A DNA stretch of 64,000 nt, from contig NZ_KL543976.1 of the NCBI RefSeq assembly GCF_000711795.1, forward strand, positions 186,001 to 250,000, given 5' to 3'. How positions within the stretch are numbered: the stretch's first letter is position 1; each line of letters begins with the position of its first letter. The stretch comes from Vibrio pacinii DSM 19139. Lineage in GTDB: Bacteria; Pseudomonadota; Gammaproteobacteria; Enterobacterales; Vibrionaceae. This document shows, piece by piece, positions 17,725-25,996 of this stretch. Both the position numbers and the translations under genes were made by a program. The notes under the pieces are model-generated. The model saw only the letters and a program-made list of their open reading frames with translations. It searched no databases and was not told where the DNA came from.

Positions 17725-18480
17725 ATGACAAAACGTTCAATCAGTCTTAATTGTGATATGGGTGAAAGCTTTGGCCATTGGGTGATGGGCAACGACGCGC
17801 AAGTGATGCCACATATCGACATGGCCAGTATTGCTTGTGGTTTTCATGCTTCTGATCCACAGATAATGAGTAAGACCGTTCAACTTGCGCTTAGCTACGA
17901 TGTTCAGATCGGCGCTCATCCGAGTTATCCCGATCGACAAGGTTTTGGTCGTCGCAGCATTCCTATGTCGGCAGACGAAATAACCAATATGCTGATCTAT
18001 CAAATCGGTGCACTAAAAGCGCTGTGCGAAAGTCACAATGCCGAACTGCGTTATGTCAAACCTCATGGCGCCTTATATAATGATATGCAAACTAATCTAA
18101 CGGTGTTTGAAGCGGTACTTGATGCCGTGTCGAGTTTTGATCTGCCGCTAATGACACTGGCCATCACCGATAACCAACCTCTGCTTGACCTTGCCGACCG
18201 ATACGATGTCCCTTTGCTATTTGAAGCCTTTGCTGACCGACGCTATCAAGTAAATGGTCAACTTGCCTCACGCAGCAATTCTGATGCGATTTTGACAAGT
18301 CCTGACGATATATTAAGCCAAGTACAACAAATTGCACTTTACGGCAAAGTGCGCACTATCGATGGCTTCACGATTCCCTTAGAAGTCGACACCATTTGTG
18401 TTCATGGTGATAACCCGCAAAGCATCAGCGTCATCGAGCAAATTAAACAACTGTTGACTAAGGAGGGCTCTTTGTCATGA
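17725..18480 (+). CDS. pxpA: 5-oxoprolinase subunit A (LamB/YcsF family)
   Basis: The 251-residue protein matches PxpA throughout: SLNCDMGESFG, ACGFHASDPQIM, GAHPSYPDRQGFGRR, VKPHGALYND and ICVHGDNPQS, a metal-dependent polysaccharide-deacetylase-like fold. With PxpB and PxpC it hydrolyses 5-oxo-L-proline to glutamate with ATP, a damage-repair reaction. It heads a three-gene operon and overlaps pxpB by 4 bases. AAGGA lies 12 bases upstream of the ATG. Confidence 0.95.
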   Translation: MTKRSISLNCDMGESFGHWVMGNDAQVMPHIDMASIACGFHASDPQIMSKTVQLALSYDVQIGAHPSYPDRQGFGRRSIPMSADEITNMLIYQIGALKALCESHNAELRYVKPHGALYNDMQTNLTVFEAVLDAVSSFDLPLMTLAITDNQPLLDLADRYDVPLLFEAFADRRYQVNGQLASRSNSDAILTSPDDILSQVQQIALYGKVRTIDGFTIPLEVDTICVHGDNPQSISVIEQIKQLLTKEGSLS

Positions 18481-19184
18481 AGCTCAACGCCTCAATCGAT
18501 CCCGTTGCAGAATGCTCAATATTAATTCGTTTTGATAGTGAACCCAGTGATCACTTGTCATGGGTCATTGGTGAAATCAGCCATTATCTCAGCAATCAAT
18601 TAGGCGCATGGGTGATGAATGTAACACCTTCATTCAACACCATCTTGGTTGACTACCTGCCTCATCGCATTTCGATATTTGAGTTTGTCCCGTACCTTGA
18701 ACATTTGGTCACTGAAGCATTAGAAAACATGCCTGAATCTCATCAATCAGAGGTGATCACACTTCCTATTTACTATGACTTATCTGTCGGCCCAGATCTG
18801 GCGCTTTACCAATCCGACGGAATCGATATTGACCGTTTTCGTGATCTTCATAGTCAAGTTGAGTATACCGTTGGTGCAATTGGTTTTTCTGCCGGGTTTG
18901 CGTTTCTGACTGCGGTTGATCATCAAATCAGGCGTCCGAGAAAAGCGTCGCCACGTGTCACCGTGCCTAAAGGCAGTGTGGGGATCGCGAACAATCAAAC
19001 GGCGATTTATCCTAGTGAGTCGCCAGGTGGCTGGAATATCATCGGTAACTGTCCAACTCAGCTTTATCATCCAGAGAGAGCAAAAGTATTACCGTTCAGT
19101 ATCGGGACTAAAGTGCGTTTCGAGTCGATTGATTACGACACGTTTGTTCAGCTTGGTGGCAAGGTAAACAAGGATTGGCAATGA
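18477..19184 (+). CDS. pxpB: 5-oxoprolinase subunit B (KipI-like)
   Basis: The 235-residue protein is of the KipI/PxpB family: VGAIGFSAGFAFL, IYPSESPGGWNIIG and HPERAKVLPFSIGTKVRF are characteristic. It forms the ATP-using part of 5-oxoprolinase with PxpC. Overlap with both neighbours is 4 bases, consistent with equal synthesis of the subunits. Confidence 0.94.
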   Translation: MKLNASIDPVAECSILIRFDSEPSDHLSWVIGEISHYLSNQLGAWVMNVTPSFNTILVDYLPHRISIFEFVPYLEHLVTEALENMPESHQSEVITLPIYYDLSVGPDLALYQSDGIDIDRFRDLHSQVEYTVGAIGFSAGFAFLTAVDHQIRRPRKASPRVTVPKGSVGIANNQTAIYPSESPGGWNIIGNCPTQLYHPERAKVLPFSIGTKVRFESIDYDTFVQLGGKVNKDWQ

Positions 19185-20113
19185 CATCAACAAACTTTAT
19201 TGAAGTAATAAAACCTGGCCAACAGACACTGATTCAAGACTTTGGACGTTTTGGTTTAGCTCATTTTGGTATTACTCAAGGTGGCCCGGTGGATGACTAC
19301 GCGTACAGTTGGGCAAACCATTTACTTGGTAATACTGTAAATATGGCGGCGCTTGAAATCACTTTAGGTCAGGCAGAGTTTCTTATTCATGCTTCTTGTG
19401 AGATGGCGATTGCTGGCGGCGATCTCTGCGCTCGTCTTGATGGACAACTGCTGACTAATTGGTCAACGTTTCGGGCGGTTAAGGGACAAACACTCACCTT
19501 TGGCTTACCGAAAAACGGTTTACGTGCCTATTTGGCCATCAAAGGGGGATTTAACGTGATGCCTCATCTTGGTAGTGTCGCCACTGTGACTCGTGATCAA
19601 TTGGGCGGATTAGCTGGTGGAAACCCTCTATCTTTGGGTGATGTACTTAATTTTACACCACATACGATTCGTGCTCGTCCTGTTCAAACAACATTTCGTT
19701 TTAAGCCTGATTACAATTTACCACTAGAGCTGCGGTTTATTGAAGGATACCAAGTTAATGATTTTGATCGTGATGCGGTCGACTCGATATATAGCCAACA
19801 GTTTGAGGTCAGCCAGTTAATCAACCGCATGGGTTACCGCCTGTCAGGAAGTCGAATTCAACCGCCAAACAAAGAGTATTTATCAGAAGGCATTGCGCTG
19901 GGCGCAGTTCAAGTAACGCCTAGTGGTGAACCAATTGTGCTGCTGAATGACCGACAAACGATTGGTGGCTATCCTAAAATTGGTTGTGTCGCGCGCATCG
20001 ATCTACCACGTCTTGCTCAAGCGAAACCAGGGCAAAAAGTGTCATTTGTTCGTGGCGACTTACTCGGTCTGCAAGATGTATGGGGACAATGGGCGCGATT
20101 TTTCGGCTATTAA
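19181..20113 (+). CDS. pxpC: 5-oxoprolinase subunit C (KipA-like)
   Basis: The 310-residue protein matches PxpC/biotin-dependent carboxyltransferase-like fold: IQDFGRFGLAHFGITQGGP, DYAYSWANHLLGN, AIAGGDLCARLDG and LLNDRQTIGGYPKIG. It pairs with PxpB. ATG 19181 (AAGG upstream, ATGA overlap with pxpB) is preferred over TTG 19175. No nei or transporter gene follows, unlike some operons. Confidence 0.94.
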   Translation: MTSTNFIEVIKPGQQTLIQDFGRFGLAHFGITQGGPVDDYAYSWANHLLGNTVNMAALEITLGQAEFLIHASCEMAIAGGDLCARLDGQLLTNWSTFRAVKGQTLTFGLPKNGLRAYLAIKGGFNVMPHLGSVATVTRDQLGGLAGGNPLSLGDVLNFTPHTIRARPVQTTFRFKPDYNLPLELRFIEGYQVNDFDRDAVDSIYSQQFEVSQLINRMGYRLSGSRIQPPNKEYLSEGIALGAVQVTPSGEPIVLLNDRQTIGGYPKIGCVARIDLPRLAQAKPGQKVSFVRGDLLGLQDVWGQWARFFGY

Positions 20114-20123
20114 TATTGTGACT

Positions 20124-20172
20124 CTGTGGATAGCAATCTGTGGATGGCAATGGGCAGTGACCTCGCCCATTG
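20124..20172. repeat. 14-bp tandem duplication plus hairpin below pxpC
   Basis: CTGTGGATAGCAAT (20124-20137) is followed directly by CTGTGGATGGCAAT (20138-20151), one mismatch. The second copy runs into a hairpin CAATGGGC (20148-20155), 9-base loop, GCCCATTG (20165-20172), then TTATT on the plus side. The hairpin may be the pxpC terminator, shared with the convergent gene. Confidence 0.5.
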
Positions 20173-20221
20173 TTATTCAGAAATTTATTAGCCCGTAATA
20201 TAAATACGTTAGCCCTAAACA

Positions 20222-22336
20222 CTAACCTTTACTCGCCGCAATTAACGCTTCATTTTCTATCACTTGCGACCATATGTCAGTCAAGATCAAATGGTCGAAT
20301 GGTCGCCATCTCATCGATGGAATATTCAGAACTGCATAAAGCTGTGCACTGACGTCATGCCAGTATTTGTCACTGAGGTAGACTTGGCGATTTACTGGCT
20401 CAGTAAGATAGGTTTGATGGTCTTGCCCCATTTGCAAAAACCAGTCTTCGGGAAACCGCTCATTATAGTGAGGTAAAGTGTGTGCCCAGGTCTGAGACGA
20501 CAAATACCAGTAAGGCTTGCTTAGGTAGGCATTAAACATAGGACCATAGACAGATCCAGGCCAAATGTGCTGCTGCCACGACACAGGTAAAAAATGTAAC
20601 CTTTGTTGTTGGCGCAGTTCATATTGAAAACGAAACACAAAATCACCGAGTACTGTCCAAGCTTTATGCGTATCCATGGATGAAATAATTTCTCTTATCG
20701 ATTGATACATATAGGGTAGAGCTTGCTGCGCAGTTAAACTTTCAGGGATTTCTTCAAGTACGTCGATAAGCTGCGGCATATCTTTTTCTATCACCTGCAG
20801 CGAGGGATTACCCAAATAAGGTAACGCAAAAAAATGATCCTCATTTCTGTGTTGCCATTGAGTCCATAAGTTGATGTAAGGCTCATCTAATTCAGCGTCA
20901 GACCAAGCATGCTGATAATGCTGGGAGAGGTATTCTTGTGTATCGAGTGTGAGTAAAGGCTGGCTTAATCTCGTCAGCAGCGGATCTTTTGTCTCATCGA
21001 ATAACACTTCTCGCCCTTCGTATACACTGCAGCTATAGATACCACACACCAACTCACCCTCATTGACTAGAAAACGTCCCGTCTCAAGTTCAATGAAGGT
21101 CGCAGGACGCTGCATGATCTGGAGAGAAAAGTTGTTAATAGCAATGTCTCTCGCCCTTTGGTAGAGATTTCGCTGATAAAGGATAAGATCATCGCTTGCG
21201 ATAACCGATTTAATTGCTTCATCAATCGCGGTTTTCTGCATATTAATTAAAGTCTGTCGCCAATTTGATATATGCTCAATAGCTTGGTCAACCATTTTTT
21301 GCTTGTAGGAAAAAAAGTGACTTCTAGCCTGCTCATTTATTTGATGTCTTCCAACACCTATAACCATAAGGTTTGCTATTAACGCTTGGTAACTACATTC
21401 TCTAAGGCTCTGGCGTTCATTAGCACTGGTACTTTCATCCGCTTGTAATTTATTCTCAATCAACTGGCGTTCACTGATGCAAGCTCTGTCACCAAAAGGA
21501 TGAGTTAAGTGCTCCGTCGAATTATAACGGTTGAGCATAAGATGAACGAACTCTGAATCCATTTGTGCGAAGGTCTCATCCAACACCTTTTCGATCTCTA
21601 ATACTTTTGCACTATAAGCCGCATCGTAATGCAACATGTGAACACTAATGATCCGTTTAGCAAGCTCATTAGTATGGTTTTTCAGCTGTTGGTACTGATG
21701 ATAGAGATGAGTCGCTGTAGCTCTATTGACGATGGCTTCCGGATTGTCGTTGACATAAGTGTAACGACCCAGTTTCACAAATTTCTCAAGACGATTAGAG
21801 CTAACCATATGAGACAAGGTGTCATAATAACTGACTGCAAAACCTATAAATGGTATTGGTTCTAATGTTACTGCAAGTCTATCTAGAGCACTGGCTGAGT
21901 CATCCCACATCGTTCTTACCAATCGGTCGTACCAAGGAAGTAAAGTCATGACATCTGAGCCTGCGGATAAGCCTCCCGCAACTCCATGAAGCAGTTGTCG
22001 GCTCAAGGTACGTTGTGCAAGACGCTGAAACTGACTTTTTCTTGAGCCAGAAGCGGTGCCTATTGCTTGAGTATTTTCCTGTAAGGCCAATGCTAAGCCA
22101 GACCAACCTCGACCTTCTGCAAGGACACTGTCTTGTGGAAAAACCAAACTCGGTATTTGCTCGATAGCAGAGAGAGATTGAGCATTTTGCAAGCTAGATG
22201 AGAATTCCGTATCAAGTCGAGAGAGCCAAGCCTCTTCTTGCTCAAGCTGGCTATTAAGTAAATTACACCTTTGTTCTGCTTGGACTTGAAAAAATATAAG
22301 GGAGAATGAGATAGCTAAGCAGTATCTAAATTTCAT
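20222..22336 (-). CDS. Unknown secreted protein, 704 residues, partner of the M91 protein
   Basis: I cannot assign a family. A Sec signal peptide is clear (MKFRYCLAISFSLIFFQVQA, then EQRC); the mature part is long and mostly helical. Around residues 118-180 a Gly/Ala-rich, hydrophobic stretch (HGVAGGLSAGSDVMTLLPWY, then LEPIPFIGFAVSYYDTLSHM) looks like a membrane-inserting or translocation segment. Other mature Cys residues (DRAC, LREC, VCGIYSC) could form disulfides outside the cytoplasm. The C-terminal half is rich in Trp/Tyr. The start ATG 22336 shares its A with the upstream gene's TAA stop (TAATG), so the two are coupled. The frame is open upstream to 22420, but that part lies inside the upstream gene. 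A delivery or pore-forming partner is my inference. Confidence 0.75.
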   Translation of the reverse strand: MKFRYCLAISFSLIFFQVQAEQRCNLLNSQLEQEEAWLSRLDTEFSSSLQNAQSLSAIEQIPSLVFPQDSVLAEGRGWSGLALALQENTQAIGTASGSRKSQFQRLAQRTLSRQLLHGVAGGLSAGSDVMTLLPWYDRLVRTMWDDSASALDRLAVTLEPIPFIGFAVSYYDTLSHMVSSNRLEKFVKLGRYTYVNDNPEAIVNRATATHLYHQYQQLKNHTNELAKRIISVHMLHYDAAYSAKVLEIEKVLDETFAQMDSEFVHLMLNRYNSTEHLTHPFGDRACISERQLIENKLQADESTSANERQSLRECSYQALIANLMVIGVGRHQINEQARSHFFSYKQKMVDQAIEHISNWRQTLINMQKTAIDEAIKSVIASDDLILYQRNLYQRARDIAINNFSLQIMQRPATFIELETGRFLVNEGELVCGIYSCSVYEGREVLFDETKDPLLTRLSQPLLTLDTQEYLSQHYQHAWSDAELDEPYINLWTQWQHRNEDHFFALPYLGNPSLQVIEKDMPQLIDVLEEIPESLTAQQALPYMYQSIREIISSMDTHKAWTVLGDFVFRFQYELRQQQRLHFLPVSWQQHIWPGSVYGPMFNAYLSKPYWYLSSQTWAHTLPHYNERFPEDWFLQMGQDHQTYLTEPVNRQVYLSDKYWHDVSAQLYAVLNIPSMRWRPFDHLILTDIWSQVIENEALIAASKG

Positions 22337-23931
22337 TACAAGAACCAGCATTTTTTGAGTTGAGGAAGAGGTTTTTCTGGAATGAGCGTTACGTCTTGCT
22401 GCAATGCAAGTTCGGTCCATGCTTGTTTTAACTGAAATGGATGCATTCTAGCATGTACCGCAAGCTCTCCAGTGTGATTAATCATGAGTGAGGTACCCTG
22501 CCCGGAAATATGCTGAGCTAACCGAATTGCGTTGACTTCATTGTTGGGAGCAAACAAAGCAACATGACGGGCTTGTCGAACACTTGCTAGCCCTTCACCT
22601 GTGATTTCACCTGTTCCCATCGACACAAATTTAACCTCTGCATTTCGATTATTAGTGGCGCTGGCAATTGTCTTTTGTTGCAATTCACGAATAAATTTCT
22701 TTTTGCCATAAGAAAGGCGTCCAAACTCATCGCCCTCAAGAATAACAATATCGCTGTCTGTGGCGAGAGCGATATCAATAGCATTCTTAGCATCTCGGTT
22801 AATCTTTGCAGTTGTGTTATGCCCTCCAAACATACTTGAGCTCATAACAACTAACGGGTTGTCAGACTTATCCAGGTAAGAAGTTGTGGTATAGGTACGT
22901 TCAGCCATGGCACTGACTTTACCCGGCCGACGACGAATCATAGAGGTACTTTTACTGCCAAGACTAGGCGAGTCCATATGTCGATAGGGTATCATCCGAC
23001 TTGGCCAGTACATATCTCGACTTGGTGCTCCTAACTCCTTGGCTAAGTGGTATTCACTCACTGGTTTTTCTTTTTTTAACAATGCAAGATTGGTTTTTAC
23101 TTCTTTGTATTCATCCTTTGATACACTGCCTTGCTTTTTGGCTTGATACCAAAGATCACCATAGCTCTCACGACGCTCAATTGATCGCTGGCGCGTAACG
23201 GTAGGTTTTTTTATCGCTGTAGAAAACTCCTTATTGCGATAAGCAAGCCCTGTTGCTTCGAATTCTTTTCGTGCAAGCTGAAACTCAACGCGATCACCTT
23301 GCCTAAAAGCCATCCCTTGCTCACTCACCCCATCAACAGGCGCAACATGTGACACAGTGCGAACTCCTGTAGGTAAACCACCAGAGAGATAATCTCGGGC
23401 ATGCACCAATTCATGGCCTAGCGCCACAGATGGCTTAATAGTCTCAGTTGACCCCGGAATGACAACCTCTGCATTGGGATTAAAATAAATACGAGAAGGT
23501 ACACCAAGACCATTTGATTGGTGACCAATGTATGATGGGTCCGCAATTAAAGGCTCAGTGACAAAGTTTTTGTTCGCCGTTGCATCACTTATGACAACAT
23601 GGATTTTTTTCAGCACGCTTTCAGGTGCAGTTGAATTCGAGTAAGGCAAAGCCCTTGGTTGGCCAGGTAGTGGTAGTGGGTGATAATGTGAGACTTGATT
23701 TAAAAGCGCTCTACCACTTGGTGTGCTTTTAATCTCATCTAACAAATTAGCTATATCAGCAATATAATCATGAGACGCACTTTGTACATAAATCCCTTTT
23801 TCCATCTTAAACAGATAGCCTTTAGGATCGTTAACATCAATGATGACCTCACCATCGGCAGGACCATAATATATATTGGCTGAGGTATTAACAGCATAAA
23901 ACAAGAATAAGATGACAAGTAAGCCTCTCAT
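22336..23931 (-). CDS. Secreted protein with M91 (NleD-like) metalloprotease domain, toxin candidate
   Basis: The 531-residue protein has a signal peptide (MRGLLVILFLFYAVNTSA) and an M91-type domain at about residues 50-230. The family helix lies at ANLLDEIKSTPSGRALL, the zinc motif HELVH is at 173-177 (GHELVHARDYLSGG), and EFEATGL at about 223-229 supplies a likely third ligand. M91 includes NleD, a type III effector that cuts host JNK/p38, and toxin domains. Here the domain has a Sec signal instead. Residues 240-345 are basic and polar. From about 355 to 515 comes an unrecognised alpha/beta-looking domain (SDIVILEGDEFGRLSYGKK, RQARHVALFAPNN). AAGAGG precedes the ATG. The coupled downstream gene is also secreted. 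Toxin activity is inferred. Confidence 0.8.
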   Translation of the reverse strand: MRGLLVILFLFYAVNTSANIYYGPADGEVIIDVNDPKGYLFKMEKGIYVQSASHDYIADIANLLDEIKSTPSGRALLNQVSHYHPLPLPGQPRALPYSNSTAPESVLKKIHVVISDATANKNFVTEPLIADPSYIGHQSNGLGVPSRIYFNPNAEVVIPGSTETIKPSVALGHELVHARDYLSGGLPTGVRTVSHVAPVDGVSEQGMAFRQGDRVEFQLARKEFEATGLAYRNKEFSTAIKKPTVTRQRSIERRESYGDLWYQAKKQGSVSKDEYKEVKTNLALLKKEKPVSEYHLAKELGAPSRDMYWPSRMIPYRHMDSPSLGSKSTSMIRRRPGKVSAMAERTYTTTSYLDKSDNPLVVMSSSMFGGHNTTAKINRDAKNAIDIALATDSDIVILEGDEFGRLSYGKKKFIRELQQKTIASATNNRNAEVKFVSMGTGEITGEGLASVRQARHVALFAPNNEVNAIRLAQHISGQGTSLMINHTGELAVHARMHPFQLKQAWTELALQQDVTLIPEKPLPQLKKCWFL

Positions 23932-24268
23932 TTTTAACCTCTTTTATTAGCTTATCAATTTATAGTTCAAACAGGAGCCCATTGACCTTTTTATAATCCT
24001 GACAATACTCACTTAGTTGCATTTATTTTAAACGTCGAGAGTCTGCAATAAGCGAGTTAAATAAAAAATCATTATGACCAAACTATGCACATTAATGTGA
24101 TCTGAAACACGAAATGTGGAGGGTATTGATAAATCAAATGCTGTAGGGGCCGCTTAACTTCTCGGAGCGGAATAGAAAGGACGCCATGAAGGCTTGTTGG
24201 TTTTGAGATCCAAGAGATCCAAGCTTACGGCGCCAAGTTTAGGTTGAACTTGGCGCCTTATTAGACTT
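23932..24268. other. 337-base intergenic region: toxin-operon promoter side and a short repeat/hairpin
   Basis: The left part (23932-24100) must hold the minus-strand promoter of the M91 operon. A TGTGATCT half-site at 24096-24103 resembles half of a CRP site, but the other half is poor. To the right are a tandem GAGATCCAA (24205-24213 and 24214-24222), a six-codon ATG frame at 24185 with AAGGA upstream, and the hairpin at 24229-24257. No gene was found. Confidence 0.45.
24229..24257. terminator. Hairpin terminator at the end of the FAD oxidoreductase gene
   Basis: A perfect 11-bp stem GGCGCCAAGTT / AACTTGGCGCC with a 7-base loop lies just beyond the minus-strand stop at 24269. The plus side continues TTATTAGACTTTTATT; the minus side has no T run. 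It could terminate either strand. Confidence 0.6.
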
Positions 24269-25729
24269 TTATTGACCGTAGTATTGCGCCAACTGAGCAG
24301 GATATGACCTCTGCTGAGCTAACTGTTCAGCACGCAATTCTACCTCTTCAGCGCTTAAGCTGTGCATGACAGGATGCAGATCTTCAATCACGTCAGTGTG
24401 ATATTCGAAAAGTTGCCATTGCTTAACTAGCTTTATCGCCGCTTCTAAAGCCGAAGACCCTTTAACTACCTCGACGCGCGCATAGTGATCGCCTTCAAAC
24501 GTCACATCAGCCGCACGCAGCGTTTCGTCTTGTCCTGGGATCTGCTGTGCACCAAATAGTGGCGTTCCATATTCGTTGGCATCAACATAACTTGGAATAT
24601 ATTTCGCCATATGTTCAATCGCACGTTGACTACGCTCGACCACAACAGACGAGTCCCAACCTTTTTGAATCTTGTTAAGCAGCCTCAACGGTAACTTAGG
24701 CTGAGACGACCCATGTTCATTGGCGACAAGACCATCTTCAAATAAAGTGATGTCTTTGGTCATACCGTGCAATTGAAATACCCCATCCGGATAGGGGGTT
24801 AACTGAGCCATACCATTTGGGGTCCCACGTTGACCATGGAAAATCACCTCAGGCCACAGTTCATTGCACTGCGACCAACGCGTTACATAGGCCGCTTTGA
24901 ACTCAACCAGACGCTGACGTGACTTTTTGGCTAAGTCATCAATTGACCCTGTTTCATAGCCACAAGCATTGACAAGATAATCGACCTTGAGACAACTAAG
25001 TTTGCCACTGTCGCTGCGGTATTCTATTTTCCAACCATCGTCATACTCTTCAACGCCGATGACTTGCGTATTAGTCATTAACTGGCAATTAGGCATCTGC
25101 TCTAAGGCTAAGGTTGCCGATGCCGCAATACGAAAGACACTCCAGCCTGGCTCTTGCACCCCAACAATTGGAAATTGCAAAGCATCGAGATCGGTATGTT
25201 TGGCAAAAGGGATCAACCATTCATCGATTGAATTTGGTTGAGCCGATTGCTCCTGCATGGCTAACATTTCGATCTCTTCACGAGTGTAGAATTTATAGTA
25301 CTGAGACGGCTCACCCAATACTTTATTCGCAGGATCTGCCTCAACTAACTCACGATAACAGTTTTGGATAGTGACTAAACGATCTCTGAGCGCATCCGGA
25401 CTGCCATCATCACTGCATGGTACTGCAATCACGGTTGGGCGGTGGTTTATCGTTTGTGGATAGAGTCGCACCGTATCAATAGACTGTTTAAGTAATTCAA
25501 CACACTGCTGAGTTGATATCTCTCTGTACAAATTTCCACCAGCATGCAAATGACAGATTGGTGGACCACAGACCAAACTTGCGCTCTTTTCTATTAGAGT
25601 GATATTCATACCGAGTTCGGCTAAGTGAACCGCGGCCGTTGCTCCTGCAATACCACCACCGATGATCGCGATTTTTGGGCTGACTGATGTCTGTTGTTCA
25701 GATTGCATTAATTTTGCTAATTCATTCAT
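24269..25729 (-). CDS. FAD-dependent oxidoreductase, DAO-like
   Basis: The 486-residue protein has an FAD-binding Rossmann motif near its start (KIAIIGGGIAGATAAVHLAE, then ITLIEKS) after a 17-residue polar lead, and a second dinucleotide-binding strand VDYLVNACGYETGS. The body resembles the D-amino-acid-oxidase superfamily with a C-terminal extension. The substrate cannot be told. No redox partner or transporter adjoins. The sequence is cytoplasmic with no signal peptide. It stands as a single-gene unit between the M91 region and the ABC exporter. Confidence 0.8.
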   Translation of the reverse strand: MNELAKLMQSEQQTSVSPKIAIIGGGIAGATAAVHLAELGMNITLIEKSASLVCGPPICHLHAGGNLYREISTQQCVELLKQSIDTVRLYPQTINHRPTVIAVPCSDDGSPDALRDRLVTIQNCYRELVEADPANKVLGEPSQYYKFYTREEIEMLAMQEQSAQPNSIDEWLIPFAKHTDLDALQFPIVGVQEPGWSVFRIAASATLALEQMPNCQLMTNTQVIGVEEYDDGWKIEYRSDSGKLSCLKVDYLVNACGYETGSIDDLAKKSRQRLVEFKAAYVTRWSQCNELWPEVIFHGQRGTPNGMAQLTPYPDGVFQLHGMTKDITLFEDGLVANEHGSSQPKLPLRLLNKIQKGWDSSVVVERSQRAIEHMAKYIPSYVDANEYGTPLFGAQQIPGQDETLRAADVTFEGDHYARVEVVKGSSALEAAIKLVKQWQLFEYHTDVIEDLHPVMHSLSAEEVELRAEQLAQQRSYPAQLAQYYGQ

Positions 25730-25928
25730 TATCAGAACATTTTACTCGTTATATCGGGCGAAAAAAATCACAATTTTTACAGGGTAAAAATGCGACGTTG
25801 AAACGTAAAAAAAATGCAAAAAAAGTCTTGACTTAGATTTGAATAATTCAGAAATGAACAACATTGTGAATAACAGAAATGCCAAGGACTTTACGGCTAT
25901 TGGGCTATAACAAAATCACCTTAAGAGT

Positions 25929-25989
25929 CGGGCTGAGTTATCCCAAACTTTATCCACCGTTTTTGTGGATAACTGTAATTCTCAGCCCG
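25929..25989. repeat. Large nested inverted repeat with a DnaA-box sequence
   Basis: CGGGCTGAG (25929-25937) pairs with CTCAGCCCG (25981-25989). Inside, TTATCCAC (25950-25957) pairs with GTGGATAA (25965-25972) over the loop CGTTTTT. The inner right arm reads TGTGGATAA, the exact reverse complement of the DnaA box TTATCCACA. It ends 8 bases below the stop of the ABC permease gene, so it probably acts as its terminator, though T runs are poor. Confidence 0.55.
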
Positions 25990-25996
25990 TATGATG

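Noticed and set aside
22337..22420. 28-residue extension before the signal peptide of the 704-residue secreted protein
   Set aside because: It lies inside the upstream gene and would hide a clear signal peptide; TAATG coupling supports 22336.
24096..24112. CRP site before the M91 operon
   Set aside because: One half-site is good (TGTGATCT) but the second half (GAAACACG) is poor, so it is not listed as a site.
25964..25972. Replication origin at the DnaA box near 25.96 kb
   Set aside because: Only one box is present, with no AT-rich unwinding region or replication gene such as rctB nearby.
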